A stretch of DNA of 64,000 nucleotides, taken from positions 62,001 through 126,000 of the forward strand of contig NZ_PDCG01000005.1 in NCBI RefSeq assembly GCF_003315635.1, given 5' to 3'. Origin of the DNA: Bifidobacterium aemilianum. GTDB taxonomy: Bacteria; Actinomycetota; Actinomycetes; Actinomycetales; Bifidobacteriaceae. A program made the position numbers and the translations under genes. Below are positions 1-10,180 of this stretch, in pieces; the stretch's first letter is position 1, and every line of letters starts with the position of its first letter. The notes beneath the pieces were generated by a model. The model worked only from the letters and a program-made list of their open reading frames with translations. It was not told where the DNA came from and searched no databases.

Positions 1-553
1 ATCCCTGGATAATCCGCTGGTTGATCTCGTCAACCTCACCGACCCCATCCACGGACAGGAGCTTCCCCCGCTGCTCGAAGACGTCGAGCAGCGGTGCTGT
101 CTCCCGGTCGTAGGTCTCCAGTCGCTCACGGATGGCAGCAGGGGTATCGTCAGGACGCCCCTCCTCCTTGGCACGCTTCTCCATACGCTTGAAGAGCACT
201 TCCCTGGAAGCCTCCAGGGCGATGACATGGTCCAGTTGCTGGTCCATCTGTGCGAGCATGTCGTCCAAGGCATGCACCTGAGCGATGGTCCTGGGGTAGC
301 CATCAAGGATCCAACCGTTCCTGACATCGTCCATGCCCAGACGATCCTCGACAATCCTGTTGGTCAGATCATCCGGAACCAACTGGCCCTTATCCATGTA
401 GGTCTGGGCCTGAACCCCGAGGGGGGTCTGGTTCTTCAGGTTGTAACGGAAGATGTCTCCAGTGGAGATGGCGGGAATGCCGTAGCGCTTACTGAGCAGG
501 GCGGCCTGGGTTCCTTTGCCGACACCCTGGGGTCCCATAATCAACAGACGCAT
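1..553 (-). CDS. adk: Adenylate kinase, C-terminal part beyond window
   Basis: Reversible phosphate transfer between ATP and AMP in the cytoplasm. The translation starts MRLLIMGPQGVGKGTQ, with the glycine-rich P-loop of adenylate kinases. It continues with the AMP-site pattern STGDIFR, the DGYPRT motif and an arginine-rich lid. The lid has no zinc cysteines. The start ATG lies 101 bases after the secY stop, and secY-adk is the usual bacterial order. About 184 codons are present and the reading frame is still open at base 1, so the gene is cut by the window edge. Confidence 0.96.
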   Translation of the reverse strand, partial: MRLLIMGPQGVGKGTQAALLSKRYGIPAISTGDIFRYNLKNQTPLGVQAQTYMDKGQLVPDDLTNRIVEDRLGMDDVRNGWILDGYPRTIAQVHALDDMLAQMDQQLDHVIALEASREVLFKRMEKRAKEEGRPDDTPAAIRERLETYDRETAPLLDVFEQRGKLLSVDGVGEVDEINQRIIQG

Positions 554-654
554 AATCAACGTACCTTCCTTGAGGACTGCTGTTGTTACCACTGGTTCTT
601 TGCCAGTTTGCAAGGCTGCCCCGGTGCCTGTCGGCAACGGGACAGCTCAATGAT

Positions 655-1989
655 TTACTTGCCTTCGACGTGCTCCGTATTCTCGAAGAGGAAGCCGGTG
701 TATTGGAACTGCTCTGTCTGCGCCTTGGCCTGCCGCAGGGTGTCCAGGCCGACACCCGCGATGATCAGGATGGTGGTACCACCGAAGGGCAGCTGGTTGT
801 TGAGCCCCAGGGCCATGATCAGCACGGTGGGAATCAGCGCCACGAAGAGGAGGTAGACAGCACCGACCGTGTTCAAGCGGTTCAGGACGTACTTGAGGTA
901 GCGGGAGGTGGCCGAGCCGGCGCGGATGCCGGGAATGAAGCCGCCATATTCCTTCATGTTGTCCGCCGTCTCGTCCGGGTCGAAGGTGATCGACGTGTAG
1001 AAGAAGCAGAAGAACACGATCATCAACGAATAGATCGCTATGTACCAGATCGAGGTGGTGTTGGCAAAGTTGTCATTGATCCAGGTGGCCCACTTCTCCT
1101 TGGGGGCGAACTGGGCGATCAGGGTCGGAATGGCCAGGATCGAGGAGGCGAAGATGGGCGGGATGACGCCGGACATGTTGATCTTCAAGGGCAGGTAGGT
1201 GGAGGATCCGCCGTACATCTTCCGGCCGATCATCCGCCGGGTGTACTGGACGGGAATCCTGCGCTGGGAAAGCTCAACGAAATCCACGAGGATGAGGATG
1301 ACAATCAGCACGGCGGTGACGATGCCGAACTTGGTCCAGTCGCCGTTCTTGCCGTCGGTGCCCCAACCGATCTCCCAAAGCTTGGGCAGGAAACCGGAGC
1401 AGATGGACATGAAGATCAGTATGGACATGCCCTGGCCAATGCCCTTGTCGGTGATGAGCTCGGCCATCCACATGATCAGACCGGTGCCGCCGGTCATGAC
1501 CATGACCATGACGACCAGGTTCCAGACGGACTCATCCGGGATGACCTTGCCGCACTGGTAGTTGAAGAGGGCACCGGAACGGGCGGTGACCAGGATGGTG
1601 GTGGATTGGAGTATGGCCAGGCCGATGGTCAGGTACCGAGTGTACTGGGTCAGCTTGGTCTCGCCGGACTGCCCTTCCTTGTGGAGGGCCTCAAAACGGG
1701 GAATGACCACACGCAGCAGCTGGATAACGATTGAAGCCGTGATATAGGGCATGACACCCAAGGCGAAAATCGACAGCTGGAGCATGGCACCGCCGGAGAA
1801 GAGGTTCACCAGACCGACAAAGTTCTCCTGGTTATTGGACAGCGTGCTCACACACTGACTAACAACCTTATAATCCACACCCGGGGTAGGTATGAAAGAA
1901 CCAATCCGGTAGATGATAATCATGCCAAGCACGAAGAGAATCTTGTGTCTCAACTCCTTGGTCCTTAAGGCCTGGATTAACGTCCTCAC
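655..1989 (-). CDS. secY: Preprotein translocase channel subunit SecY
   Basis: Main pore subunit of the Sec translocon in the cytoplasmic membrane. The 444-residue product has about ten hydrophobic helices. It opens with RTLIQALRTKELRHKILF, and the plug-region sequence GSFIPTPGVDY follows. I start it at the GTG at 1989 because a GGAAGG ribosome site sits about eight bases upstream. An in-frame ATG 42 bases further upstream would add a poorly conserved basic tail. secY is separated from rplO by 215 bases that contain a strong hairpin, so it may begin its own transcript with adk. Confidence 0.95.
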   Translation of the reverse strand: MRTLIQALRTKELRHKILFVLGMIIIYRIGSFIPTPGVDYKVVSQCVSTLSNNQENFVGLVNLFSGGAMLQLSIFALGVMPYITASIVIQLLRVVIPRFEALHKEGQSGETKLTQYTRYLTIGLAILQSTTILVTARSGALFNYQCGKVIPDESVWNLVVMVMVMTGGTGLIMWMAELITDKGIGQGMSILIFMSICSGFLPKLWEIGWGTDGKNGDWTKFGIVTAVLIVILILVDFVELSQRRIPVQYTRRMIGRKMYGGSSTYLPLKINMSGVIPPIFASSILAIPTLIAQFAPKEKWATWINDNFANTTSIWYIAIYSLMIVFFCFFYTSITFDPDETADNMKEYGGFIPGIRAGSATSRYLKYVLNRLNTVGAVYLLFVALIPTVLIMALGLNNQLPFGGTTILIIAGVGLDTLRQAKAQTEQFQYTGFLFENTEHVEGK

Positions 1990-2141
1990 CTGGGGTTTCC
2001 TTCCCTTGTAGCGCGTTGACCACGCACCCATGCAAACAGTCTCTCAGCATAGAGCCTAACTTAGACCGTCTACCTCCGTGTCCGTCATCGGACCGATGGC
2101 AGCGTCCTCTCCCCAATGTCAGGCATCTTGCTCATGTGAAA

Positions 2142-2170
2142 GGCTCTCCCCGCCTGGTACGGGGAGAGCC
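2142..2170 (-). terminator. Hairpin between rplO and secY
   Basis: GGCTCTCCCCG pairs perfectly with CGGGGAGAGCC across a seven-base loop. On the minus strand the stem is followed by TTTCAC. This fits an intrinsic terminator or attenuator after rplO. A TATGCT hexamer at 2046-2051 (minus) is a weak candidate -10 box for a separate secY transcript. Confidence 0.7.
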
Positions 2171-2204
2171 AACCTAACAGCCCTCAGCGTGTCCCGTCAG
2201 AGCA

Positions 2205-2663
2205 TTACTCCTCTGAGATGGAACCGCCTGCGGCCTCAATCTTGCTCTTGGCGGATGCCGAGGCCTTGACGCCCTTGAGCTTGAAGGCCTGCTGGCACTC
2301 GCCGTCGCCCAGAACCTTGACCGGGTAACCGTGACGCACAGCGCCCTGCTCTATCAGATCCTCGACAGTGACCTCGCCGCCCTTGGGGAAGAGCTTGGCC
2401 AGAGTCGAGATGTTGACGACCTGGAACTCCTTCTTGAAGGGGCTCTTGAAGCCACGGAGCTTGGGCAGACGCATGTACAGAGGCAACTGACCACCTTCGA
2501 AGCCAGGACGAACCTGATAGCGCTTCTTGGTGCCCTTGTCACCACGGCCTGAGGTCTTACCCTTGGAACCCTCACCACGACCGACACGGGTACGTTCCTT
2601 CTTGGCACCGGGGGCCGGGCGCAGATCATGCATCTGCAGGATGGTGTTTTCTTCACTTGCCAT
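2205..2663 (-). CDS. rplO: 50S ribosomal protein L15
   Basis: Large-subunit protein that binds 23S rRNA late in assembly. The 152-residue product has the L15 glycine/arginine-rich N-terminal arm ([19 protein letters not shown]) and the [14 protein letters not shown] segment. The ATG at 2663 follows the rpmD stop by two bases, and its GGAGA ribosome site lies inside the last rpmD codons. It is the last gene of the cluster before the secY-proximal hairpin. Confidence 0.95.
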   Translation of the reverse strand: MASEENTILQMHDLRPAPGAKKERTRVGRGEGSKGKTSGRGDKGTKKRYQVRPGFEGGQLPLYMRLPKLRGFKSPFKKEFQVVNISTLAKLFPKGGEVTVEDLIEQGAVRHGYPVKVLGDGECQQAFKLKGVKASASAKSKIEAAGGSISEE

Positions 2664-2665
2664 AA

Positions 2666-2848
2666 TCAATCAGTCTCCTCAATGGTGACCAAGTGGCGCA
2701 CAGCGTTGGCCAGACCACGGTTTGCGGGGGTGTCCTCACGCACAACGCTCTGACCGATCTTGCGAAGACCAAGGGTCTGGACGGAAGCGCGCTGGTTGGG
2801 CTTCTGGTTGACCAGTCCCTTGACCAAGGTGATCTTAATCTGTGCCAT
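2666..2848 (-). CDS. rpmD: 50S ribosomal protein L30
   Basis: Small large-subunit protein of 60 residues ([20 protein letters not shown]), the normal length for bacterial L30. The ATG at 2848 shares bases with the rpsE stop (ATGA overlap), so the two genes are translationally coupled. A GTG one codon upstream is less likely. Confidence 0.95.
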   Translation of the reverse strand: MAQIKITLVKGLVNQKPNQRASVQTLGLRKIGQSVVREDTPANRGLANAVRHLVTIEETD

Positions 2849-3591
2849 CACTCACCATCCTTTGCATCGGACTTGCTCTGGGCGGCCTCAGCCTTGGCGT
2901 CCTCACGGGCCTGACGGGCCTCGGCGATGCCTTCGGCGCGGGCACGCAGGAGGGCATCGGGGACGACCTCCTCCATGGACAGACCACGGCGGGCGGCGAT
3001 CTCCTCAGGGTCTTCAAGGTTCTTGAGGGCATCCACGGTGGCGCGCACCACGTTGACAGCGGTGGCCGATCCCATGGACTTGGTCAGGATGTCGGTGATG
3101 CCTGCGCACTCCATAACAGCGCGAACAGCACCACCGGCGATAACGCCGGTACCCGGAGCAGCCGGACGAAGCAGAACGGTGCCTGCCGCATCATGGCCGA
3201 TGATGGGGTGAGGAACCGTGCCCTTGATGCGCGGCACAGTAAACATGTGCTTCTTGGCGTCCAGCTGGCCCTTGGCGATGGCCGCCGGGACCTCACGGGA
3301 CTTGCCATAGCCCACACCCACGGTGCCCTTGCCGTCACCAACCACCACGAGGGCGGCGAAACTGAAGGTACGGCCACCCTTGTGGGTTTTGGAAACACGG
3401 TTGATGGTCACCACGCGGTCGAGCAGCTCGTCTGCATGGTTCTCTTCACGGCGGCCACGGTTGCCACGGCCACTGCCGTGACGGCCGTGACGGTTGCGGC
3501 GACCCTTGCTGTCATCGCCCTGCTCCTGAGTGGAAGCCTGGGCATTCTGAGTTTCTTCAGCCACTTGGGTTTCCTTTTCCTGATCGCTCAT
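2848..3591 (-). CDS. rpsE: 30S ribosomal protein S5
   Basis: Small-subunit protein near the mRNA entry and decoding region. The 247-residue product has an S5 double-stranded-RNA-binding domain ([21 protein letters not shown]) and a typical C-terminal domain (GNGVAI-like [18 protein letters not shown]). It is longer than the E. coli protein because of about 50 extra N-terminal residues rich in Q, G, R and H, and a charged alanine-rich tail. Both extensions look disordered. The start overlaps the rplR stop (ATGA). Confidence 0.95.
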   Translation of the reverse strand: MSDQEKETQVAEETQNAQASTQEQGDDSKGRRNRHGRHGSGRGNRGRREENHADELLDRVVTINRVSKTHKGGRTFSFAALVVVGDGKGTVGVGYGKSREVPAAIAKGQLDAKKHMFTVPRIKGTVPHPIIGHDAAGTVLLRPAAPGTGVIAGGAVRAVMECAGITDILTKSMGSATAVNVVRATVDALKNLEDPEEIAARRGLSMEEVVPDALLRARAEGIAEARQAREDAKAEAAQSKSDAKDGE

Positions 3592-3959
3592 AGTGCCAGA
3601 CCTCCCTCGCGGGCGCCCTCAGCGACAGCTGCGACGCGACCATGATACTTGTTGCCGCCACGATCGAACACGACTGCGGATATGCCCGCGTCCTTGGCCT
3701 TCTTGGCGATGAGCGTACCGACCTGCTTGGCAGCCTCGGTCTTGGTTCCCTTGAAATCAGCGAAATCAGCGGCCAGTGTGCTCTGGCTGACCAGAGTTAC
3801 ACCCTTGGTGTCATCAACCAACTGGGCCACCATGTGGCGGTTGGAACGGGTGACCACCAGGCGGGGCAGCTCGGCGGTACCGGAGATATGCTTGCGCAGA
3901 CGGGCATGGCGGCGCAGTCTTGCGACCTTCTTGCCCTTACCGAGAATCTTCACGGTCAT
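3588..3959 (-). CDS. rplR: 50S ribosomal protein L18
   Basis: 5S rRNA-binding protein of the large subunit. The 123-residue product starts [20 protein letters not shown] and contains the conserved [18 protein letters not shown] and [14 protein letters not shown] segments. An upstream in-frame extension of 39 codons overlaps rplF and does not look like L18, so ATG 3959 is chosen. The gene lies one base after the rplF stop. Confidence 0.95.
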   Translation of the reverse strand: MTVKILGKGKKVARLRRHARLRKHISGTAELPRLVVTRSNRHMVAQLVDDTKGVTLVSQSTLAADFADFKGTKTEAAKQVGTLIAKKAKDAGISAVVFDRGGNKYHGRVAAVAEGAREGGLAL

Positions 3960-3960
3960 A

Positions 3961-4500
3961 TCACTTACCAGCCTTTCCAGCCTTGCGCACAATGTGCTCG
4001 TCAGAGTACTTGATGCCCTTGCCCTTGTAGGGTTCGGGGGCGCGCAGCTTGCGGATGTTCGCGGCAGCCTGGCCAACGGCCTGCTTGTCGTTGCCCTTGA
4101 CGATCACCTGGTTGGCGTTGGGCAGTTCAAACTCAATGCCTTCCGGGGGATCGACCGTGATGGTATGGGAGTAACCCAGGGAGAACTCGATGCCCTTGCC
4201 CTTCTTCTGGGCGCGGTAACCCGTACCCACGATGTCGAGGGTCTTGGAGAAGCCACTGTGCACACCCTGGACCATGGAGGCGACGAGCGAACGGGCCAGA
4301 CCGTGCATGGCACGGGTGGTGCGCTCATCATCAACCGGGGTCAGCACGATGGACTGGTCCTCGACCTTGGCGGTGATGCCTTCGGGGATCTCATAGGAGT
4401 CAGAACCCTTGGGGCCCTTGACTGAGAAGGACTGACCCTTGATGGTCACGTCTACGCCGTCAGGAATGGTGACGGGGAGCTTACCGATATGTGATGCCAT
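3961..4500 (-). CDS. rplF: 50S ribosomal protein L6
   Basis: Large-subunit protein near the factor-binding site. The 179-residue product begins [20 protein letters not shown] and ends with the diagnostic [15 protein letters not shown] segment, showing the two duplicated L6 domains. Length is standard. It follows rpsH by 15 bases. Confidence 0.96.
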   Translation of the reverse strand: MASHIGKLPVTIPDGVDVTIKGQSFSVKGPKGSDSYEIPEGITAKVEDQSIVLTPVDDERTTRAMHGLARSLVASMVQGVHSGFSKTLDIVGTGYRAQKKGKGIEFSLGYSHTITVDPPEGIEFELPNANQVIVKGNDKQAVGQAAANIRKLRAPEPYKGKGIKYSDEHIVRKAGKAGK

Positions 4501-4515
4501 GTTTGCTCTCCTTTC

Positions 4516-4914
4516 TCACCAAACGAAGGCGACGATTTCGCCACCAATGCCCCTATCGAGGCATTCCTTTTGTGTCAGCAATCCCGAACTGGTCGAGATG
4601 ATGGCGATTCCCAGACCACCCAAAGGCATGGGCAGGGAGTCCGACTTCGCGTAACGGCGCAGGCCGGGCTTGGAAATACGCTTGATGCCCTGAATGGACT
4701 GCTCGCCGTGGGGGCCATACTTGAGGGTGACCTCAAGGGTCTGGCCCACGCGGGCCTCCTTGGCTGCGAAGTCCTTGATGTAGCCTTCACGCTTCAGGAT
4801 CTGGGCGATGTTCGCCTTGAACTTGGAATACGGCATTTCAACGGTCTCGTGCTTTGCCGCACTCGCATTACGCAGACGCGTCAGCATATCTGCGATGGGA
4901 TCTGTCATTGTCAT
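4516..4914 (-). CDS. rpsH: 30S ribosomal protein S8
   Basis: 16S rRNA-binding primary assembly protein of 132 residues. [15 protein letters not shown] and the C-terminal [17 protein letters not shown] are signature S8 segments. Two ATGs lie two codons apart (4914 and 4908) and either could be used. It sits 82 bases downstream of the S14 gene. Confidence 0.95.
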   Translation of the reverse strand: MTMTDPIADMLTRLRNASAAKHETVEMPYSKFKANIAQILKREGYIKDFAAKEARVGQTLEVTLKYGPHGEQSIQGIKRISKPGLRRYAKSDSLPMPLGGLGIAIISTSSGLLTQKECLDRGIGGEIVAFVW

Positions 4915-4996
4915 GTGGGCTAACGCCCTTTCTCGCCATGGTTTCCTTTGCCTGATCGGGAATCCGAACCAGGCAAAGGACCTTCAGCGTCGATCT

Positions 4997-5182
4997 TTAC
5001 CAACTGGACTTCGTAACTCCGGGCAACTCACCGCGGTGTGCCTTCTCACGAAGGCAGATGCGGCAGAGCCCGAACTTGCGATATACGGAGTGGGGACGGC
5101 CACAAACCTGGCAGCGCGTGTAGCCGCGCACCTTGAACTTCGGCTTGGCGGCCGCCTTGTTCCTCAGAGCGGTTTTTGCCAT
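4997..5182 (-). CDS. rpsZ: 30S ribosomal protein S14, zinc (type Z) form
   Basis: Short 61-residue S14 with two CxxC pairs ([20 protein letters not shown]) that bind zinc, the form found in spc operons of actinobacteria and firmicutes. The ATG at 5182 is right after the rplE stop region. A longer frame reaching upstream overlaps rplE and is not used. Confidence 0.95.
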   Translation of the reverse strand: MAKTALRNKAAAKPKFKVRGYTRCQVCGRPHSVYRKFGLCRICLREKAHRGELPGVTKSSW

Positions 5183-5183
5183 A

Positions 5184-5765
5184 TCAGTTCTCCTTGAAAG
5201 GGAATCCAAGATGCTTGAGCAGGGCCCTAGCTTCCTTGTCATCCTTGGTGCTGGTCACCACGGTGATGTCCATACCACGCTGGTGGTCGATCTGATCGGG
5301 ATCAATCTCGTGGAACATGGACTGCTCGGTCAGACCAAAGTTGTAGTTTCCCTGGCCATCGAACTGCTTGCCGGAGATGCCGCGGAAGTCGCGGATACGA
5401 GGCAGAGCGAGGGTCAGCAGACGGTCCAGGAACTCCCACATGCGCTCACCACGCAAGGTGACGTATGCGCCGATTGCCTGGCCCTCACGCAGGTGGAACT
5501 GCGCAACGGACTTCTTGGCGATGGTAATCTTCGGCTTCTGGCCGGTGATCAGGGTCAGGTCCTTGACGGCGCCCTCGATGAGCTTGGAGTCGCGTGCAGC
5601 GGCACCCACACCCATGGAGACGACAACCTTCTGGACCTTGGCAACCTGCATGGGATTGGAGTAGGTGAACTCCTTCTCGAGTTCAGGCACGATCTCATCC
5701 ATGTAGCGCTGCTTCAGACGGGGAACCTTGGGTGCCTCGACGGCGATTGCTTCGGTGTCGCTCAT
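5184..5765 (-). CDS. rplE: 50S ribosomal protein L5
   Basis: 5S rRNA-binding protein of 193 residues. Typical segments are [19 protein letters not shown], the KVVVSMGVG block and [11 protein letters not shown]. The N-terminus carries about 12 extra residues compared with the E. coli protein. It overlaps the rplX stop by four bases (ATGA). Confidence 0.95.
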   Translation of the reverse strand: MSDTEAIAVEAPKVPRLKQRYMDEIVPELEKEFTYSNPMQVAKVQKVVVSMGVGAAARDSKLIEGAVKDLTLITGQKPKITIAKKSVAQFHLREGQAIGAYVTLRGERMWEFLDRLLTLALPRIRDFRGISGKQFDGQGNYNFGLTEQSMFHEIDPDQIDHQRGMDITVVTSTKDDKEARALLKHLGFPFKEN

Positions 5766-6097
5766 GCCAGCTCCTTTCCGGACTTCTTGGCGATGCGCAC
5801 ACGCACGTTCTTCACCTTGCCGTCACGGGCCTCCTGGGTGACCTTGACGCCGACACGGGTCGGTTCCTTGGTCTCAGGATCGATGACCATGACATTGGAA
5901 CGATGAATCGGAGCCTCAGTGGGGACAATTCCCGCCTGCTGACCCTCCTGGGTGGCGCGCACATGCTTCTTGACGATTTGAACGCCTTCGACGATCAGCT
6001 TGTCGTTGGGCAGGACCCGCAGGACCTTGCCCTCCTTGCCGCGATCCTTGCCGCGGATGACCTTGACCTGGTCGCCCGACTTGATCTTGGCTACCAT
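5762..6097 (-). CDS. rplX: 50S ribosomal protein L24
   Basis: Assembly-initiating 23S rRNA-binding protein of 111 residues. The KOW motif is visible at the start ([20 protein letters not shown]). It lies two bases downstream of rplN and overlaps rplE. Confidence 0.95.
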   Translation of the reverse strand: MVAKIKSGDQVKVIRGKDRGKEGKVLRVLPNDKLIVEGVQIVKKHVRATQEGQQAGIVPTEAPIHRSNVMVIDPETKEPTRVGVKVTQEARDGKVKNVRVRIAKKSGKELA

Positions 6098-6099
6098 TA

Positions 6100-6468
6100 T
6101 CAGATCACCTCCGGTGCGAGGGACACGATCTTCATGAAGCGCTTGTCGCGCAGTTCACGACCGACCGGTCCGAAGATACGAGTGCCCTTGGGTTCACGGC
6201 CTGAGCCGAGAATCACTGCAGCATTCTCGTCGAACTTGATATAGGAGCCGTCGTTGCGGCGGTGCTCCTTGACAGTACGGACGACAACGGCCTTGACCAC
6301 TTCGCCCTTCTTGACCGACCCGCCGGGGATTGCATCCTTGACGGTGGCGACGATTACGTCGCCGATGCCGGCATAGCGTCGCTTCGACCCGCCGAGCACG
6401 CGGATGGCCAGAATCTCCTTGGCACCCGTGTTGTCGGCGACGTGAAGCCGCGATTCCTGCTGAATCAT
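6100..6468 (-). CDS. rplN: 50S ribosomal protein L14
   Basis: 122-residue large-subunit protein, the standard length. [18 protein letters not shown] and the ending [12 protein letters not shown] are diagnostic. A 70-base spacer separates it from rpsQ, larger than most gaps in this cluster. Confidence 0.96.
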   Translation of the reverse strand: MIQQESRLHVADNTGAKEILAIRVLGGSKRRYAGIGDVIVATVKDAIPGGSVKKGEVVKAVVVRTVKEHRRNDGSYIKFDENAAVILGSGREPKGTRIFGPVGRELRDKRFMKIVSLAPEVI

Positions 6469-6538
6469 TGATTCTCCTTAGCCGAGCTGGTTCTCCCCGG
6501 CCACCATGAAGGTGAGCCGCGGAGCCTTGCCGAACTTG

Positions 6539-6805
6539 TTACTTGGCGCGCTCGACGATCGAGTCGAGACGCCAACGCTTGGTCTTGCTCAAGGGCCGAG
6601 TCTCCATAATACTCACGATGTCACCAATGTGGGCATCGTTGTGTTCATCATGGACCTTGACCTTGCGAGTGGTACGAACGACCTTGCCGTACAGAGGGTG
6701 GGTCGAACGCTGCTCAAGCTCAACGGTAATCGTCTTGTCCATGGCATCGGACACGACGGAGCCGGTATGAACCTTGCGGAAGTTGCGAGTGCTCTCTTCA
6801 GCCAT
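6539..6805 (-). CDS. rpsQ: 30S ribosomal protein S17
   Basis: 88-residue 16S rRNA-binding protein with an OB fold. The conserved [19 protein letters not shown] and [15 protein letters not shown] segments are present. It begins two bases after the rpmC stop. Confidence 0.95.
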   Translation of the reverse strand: MAEESTRNFRKVHTGSVVSDAMDKTITVELEQRSTHPLYGKVVRTTRKVKVHDEHNDAHIGDIVSIMETRPLSKTKRWRLDSIVERAK

Positions 6806-6807
6806 GC

Positions 6808-7065
6808 TTACTTCTCCTCAGCTTTAGTATCGGATGCTGTCGGCTCCTGGCTGATGCCAAGCTCACGCTCACGAAGGACGGTGTACATCCTGGCGATGTC
6901 GTGCTTGACGGCCTTGATGCGGGCGGAACCCGTCAGCTGGCCGGTCGCTGCCTGGAAGCGCAGGTTAAAGAGCTCTTCCTTGGACTTCTTCAGGAAATCC
7001 TCAATCTCAACGTTGGTCTTCTCGCCCAACTTCTCGACCGAATACTCTGCAGTTCCTAGAGACAT
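6808..7065 (-). CDS. rpmC: 50S ribosomal protein L29
   Basis: Exit-tunnel protein of 85 residues. The core [19 protein letters not shown] and the helix [17 protein letters not shown] identify L29. Acidic, threonine-rich residues at the end extend it beyond the E. coli length. Its ATG shares one base with the rplP stop (TGATG). Confidence 0.94.
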   Translation of the reverse strand: MSLGTAEYSVEKLGEKTNVEIEDFLKKSKEELFNLRFQAATGQLTGSARIKAVKHDIARMYTVLRERELGISQEPTASDTKAEEK

Positions 7066-7484
7066 CAGATGTCACCACCTTCACGTGCGATAATGCGGCA
7101 CTTCATGGGGAGCTTGTCAATGGCACGACGAAGGGCCTCACGGGCCACATCCTCGCTGACGCCACCAATCTCGAACATCACACGGCCAGGGTGCACGTTG
7201 GCGATCCAGAACTCGGGCGTACCCTTACCGGAACCCATTCGCGAACCCAGCGGGTGCTTGGTCAAGGGGCGATCGGGGAAGATCGTGATCCACACACGGC
7301 CGCCACGCTTGATGTAACGGGTCATGGCGATACGAGCCGCCTCAATCTGCCGGTTGGTGATGTAGGCAGGGGCCAGGGCCTGGATGCCGAAATCGCCGAA
7401 GGAGATCTCGTTGCCACCCTTTGACATACCCCGACGGGTGGGCCGCTGCTGTTTACGGTACTTTGTTCTCTTTGGGATAAGCAT
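7065..7484 (-). CDS. rplP: 50S ribosomal protein L16
   Basis: 139-residue protein near the A-site tRNA. It begins [19 protein letters not shown], with [20 protein letters not shown] following. The frame is open for another 62 codons upstream, overlapping rpsC, but that part is arginine-rich shadow sequence. ATG 7484 matches the family start. Confidence 0.96.
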   Translation of the reverse strand: MLIPKRTKYRKQQRPTRRGMSKGGNEISFGDFGIQALAPAYITNRQIEAARIAMTRYIKRGGRVWITIFPDRPLTKHPLGSRMGSGKGTPEFWIANVHPGRVMFEIGGVSEDVAREALRRAIDKLPMKCRIIAREGGDI

Positions 7485-7488
7485 CTGC

Positions 7489-8340
7489 TCACTCCTTCGT
7501 TTCCGTGGTGGCAGGAGCCGACTGCTCGGCGACCGGCGCCGCCTGTGCAGCGGAAGCCTGAGCCGCAGCCGCCTGCTGGCCTTCGGCCTTCGGGGCTCCG
7601 CTGGCGCCCGGGCGCTGGCCACGGCGGGGGCGACGATCGCCACCGCGACGTCCACCATTGCCGCGGGCACCCTGCTGGGCCTGCTGCTCTTCGAACTCGC
7701 GTTCGGTCATGTCACCCTTGTAGATCCAGACCTTGACACCTATGCGGCCATAAGTGGTCCTGGCCTCGAAGAAGCCATAATCAATCAGGGCGCGCAGGGT
7801 CTGCAGGGGGACTCGACCTTCGCGGTAGAACTCGGAACGACTCATCTCGGCGCCACCAAGGCGGCCGGAGAGCTTGATGCGGATACCCTTGGCACCGGCG
7901 CGCATGGCGTCCTGCTGGGCCTTGCGCATGGCACGACGGAAGGTGACGCGGTTGGTCAGCTGCTCGGCGATGCCCTGAGCAACCAGCTGGGCATCGAGGG
8001 CGGCGTTCTTAACCTCGAAGATGTTGAGCTGAATCTGCTTGCCCGTGATCTTCTCCAGCTTGGCGCGAACACGCTCGGCCTCCGCACCACGGCGGCCGAT
8101 GACGATGCCCGGACGAGCGGTGTGGATGTCCACACGCACACGGTCACGGGTCCGCTCGATGATGATCTTGGAAACGCCTGCGCGCTCCAGATCCTTGCTC
8201 ATCTCCTTGCGGATCTTGTCGTCTTCCAGGACGAAGTCGCGGTAACGCTCCCCCGGCTTGTTGGAATCGGAGAACCACTTGGAACGGTGATCTTCAGTGA
8301 TGCCCAGGCGATAGCCAAAGGGATTGATCTTCTGACCCAT
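7489..8340 (-). CDS. rpsC: 30S ribosomal protein S3
   Basis: mRNA entry-channel protein with a KH domain ([18 protein letters not shown]). The 283-residue product starts [21 protein letters not shown]-terminal tail of about 60 residues, rich in glycine, arginine and alanine, extends beyond the conserved domain, as in other actinobacterial S3 proteins. An upstream in-frame ATG overlapping rplV is not used. Confidence 0.96.
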   Translation of the reverse strand: MGQKINPFGYRLGITEDHRSKWFSDSNKPGERYRDFVLEDDKIRKEMSKDLERAGVSKIIIERTRDRVRVDIHTARPGIVIGRRGAEAERVRAKLEKITGKQIQLNIFEVKNAALDAQLVAQGIAEQLTNRVTFRRAMRKAQQDAMRAGAKGIRIKLSGRLGGAEMSRSEFYREGRVPLQTLRALIDYGFFEARTTYGRIGVKVWIYKGDMTEREFEEQQAQQGARGNGGRRGGDRRPRRGQRPGASGAPKAEGQQAAAAQASAAQAAPVAEQSAPATTETKE

Positions 8341-8341
8341 A

Positions 8342-8701
8342 TTAGCGGTTTCCTTCCTTCTGGGCGACGACGACCGTAATGTGGCTGGTCCGCTTGTTGA
8401 TGCGGCCGGCCCGGCCTTGTGCACGAGCGCGGAAACGCTTGAGGGTCACGCCCTCGTCCACGTAGGTCTCCTTGATGACCAGGTCATTCTCACGGAAGGC
8501 CTCACCGGCCTTATCTGCCTTGACGCGGGCGTTGGCGATCGCGCTCTCCAGGACCTTGCGCACGGGAACCGCGGCATCCTGGGGTGCGAATTTCAAGATG
8601 GTGATGGCTTCTACCGCTTGCTTTCCTCGGATGAGGTCGACCATGCGGCGAGCCTTGCGCGGCGTCACGCGGACGTGACGTGCAATTGCTTTAGCTTCCA
8701 T
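8342..8701 (-). CDS. rplV: 50S ribosomal protein L22
   Basis: 119-residue tunnel protein. [20 protein letters not shown] and the beta-hairpin [19 protein letters not shown] are diagnostic. It starts 17 bases after the rpsS stop and ends one base before rpsC. Confidence 0.96.
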   Translation of the reverse strand: MEAKAIARHVRVTPRKARRMVDLIRGKQAVEAITILKFAPQDAAVPVRKVLESAIANARVKADKAGEAFRENDLVIKETYVDEGVTLKRFRARAQGRAGRINKRTSHITVVVAQKEGNR

Positions 8702-8718
8702 AAAGTCTTTACTCTCCT

Positions 8719-8997
8719 TTAGCGGCGTGCCTTTTTGTCGTCCTTCACGTGACCCTTGAAGGTCTTCGTGGGGGCGAACTCACCGAGCTTGTGGCCGACC
8801 ATGGCCTCGGTGACGAACACCGGGACATGCTTGCGGCCGTCGTGAACGGCAAAGGTGTGTCCGATGAAATCAGGTGTGATCATCGAGCGACGCGACCAGG
8901 TCTTGATGACGTTGTGCGTGCCTTTTTCGTTCTGGTCGTCGACTTTCTTCTGTAAGTGGGCGTCGACGAAGGGGCCCTTCTTGATGCTACGAGTCAT
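8719..8997 (-). CDS. rpsS: 30S ribosomal protein S19
   Basis: 92-residue head protein of the small subunit: [19 protein letters not shown], then [19 protein letters not shown]. Length is standard. Confidence 0.96.
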   Translation of the reverse strand: MTRSIKKGPFVDAHLQKKVDDQNEKGTHNVIKTWSRRSMITPDFIGHTFAVHDGRKHVPVFVTEAMVGHKLGEFAPTKTFKGHVKDDKKARR

Positions 8998-9012
8998 CTG
9001 AGTGACGCTCCC

Positions 9013-9843
9013 TTACTTACGATTCTTGCCATTGGGACGACGACGAACAATCATCTTGTTCGAGGCCTTCTTGGGATGACGGGTACGAACCTCGCCCTTG
9101 CCCCACGGAGACACTGGCGGCTTGCCACCGCGTGTACGACCGCCGTGCGGGTGGTCGACCGGGTTCATGGACTCACCACGGGTGTGGGGGCGGCGGCCGA
9201 GCCAGCGTGCGCGACCGGCCTTGCCCAGGTCGATGTTGGCGTGGTCACCGTTGCCGACCTCGCCGACCGTTGCACGGCAGCGGGCATCGACGTTGCGGAT
9301 CTCACCGGAGGGCATACGCAGCTGGGCGTAGGCACCGTCCTTGGCGACCAGCTGGACGCCAGCGCCGGCGGACCGGGCGATCTTGGCTCCACCCAGGGGG
9401 CGCAGCTCGATGGCGTGCACCACGGTACCGGTGGGGATGTTGCGCAGGGGCAGGTTGCTGCCGGGCTTGATGTCGGCCTTGGGGCCGGTCTCAATGAGGT
9501 CACCCTGCTTGACACCTTCGGGAGCGATGATGTAGCGCTTCTCACCATCTGCATAATGCAGGAGGGCAATTCGGGCGGAACGGTTGGGATCGTATTCGAT
9601 CTCGGCGACCTTGGCGGGCACCCCGTCCTTGTCCCAACGCTTGAAATCAATGAGACGATACTGGCGCTTGTGGCCGCCGCCGCGGTGGCGGGAGGTCATA
9701 CGGCCGTAAGAGTTGCGACCACCAGTCTTGCTGAGCTTGCGTACCAGCGACTTCTCAGGAGTCGAACGCGTAATCTCGGAGAAGTCCGAGACCGAAGCGT
9801 TGCGACGGCCTGCAGTCGTCGGCTTATAAACGCGGATAGCCAT
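9013..9843 (-). CDS. rplB: 50S ribosomal protein L2
   Basis: 276-residue core protein near the peptidyl-transferase centre. [18 protein letters not shown] and the conserved [20 protein letters not shown] loop are both present. Standard length and position in the cluster. Confidence 0.97.
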   Translation of the reverse strand: MAIRVYKPTTAGRRNASVSDFSEITRSTPEKSLVRKLSKTGGRNSYGRMTSRHRGGGHKRQYRLIDFKRWDKDGVPAKVAEIEYDPNRSARIALLHYADGEKRYIIAPEGVKQGDLIETGPKADIKPGSNLPLRNIPTGTVVHAIELRPLGGAKIARSAGAGVQLVAKDGAYAQLRMPSGEIRNVDARCRATVGEVGNGDHANIDLGKAGRARWLGRRPHTRGESMNPVDHPHGGRTRGGKPPVSPWGKGEVRTRHPKKASNKMIVRRRPNGKNRK

Positions 9844-9878
9844 AATGTAGTTCTTCCTTTGACTTTCTCGGCTAGCCT

Positions 9879-10175
9879 TCAGTTACCGAAGATGTCGATG
9901 CTCTGACCCTCTGCCACGGTGACGATGGCACGCTTCTGTGAGGCGCGCTGACCGAAACCGGTGCGGGTGCGCTGCTTCTTGCCAGCGCGGTTGAGGGTGT
10001 TGACGTTCGTCACCTTGACCTTGAAGATCGATTCGATTGCCTGCTTGATCTGCACCTTGTTGGCGTCCGGGGACACCAGGAAGGTGTACTGGCCACGATC
10101 GGCGCCGGCGTAGCTCTTCTCGGAGACGACGGGCTTGATGATGACATCATGAGCGGGCTTGTGGATTGCGACCAT
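9879..10175 (-). CDS. rplW: 50S ribosomal protein L23
   Basis: 98-residue protein at the tunnel exit, the docking site for SRP and trigger factor. [15 protein letters not shown] and [17 protein letters not shown] are typical. Confidence 0.95.
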   Translation of the reverse strand: MVAIHKPAHDVIIKPVVSEKSYAGADRGQYTFLVSPDANKVQIKQAIESIFKVKVTNVNTLNRAGKKQRTRTGFGQRASQKRAIVTVAEGQSIDIFGN

Positions 10176-10180
10176 GGAAA

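Noticed and set aside
583-1734. Long plus-strand frames opposite secY and the ribosomal genes
   Set aside because: Mirror frames of well-identified minus-strand genes, with no ribosome sites or recognisable motifs.
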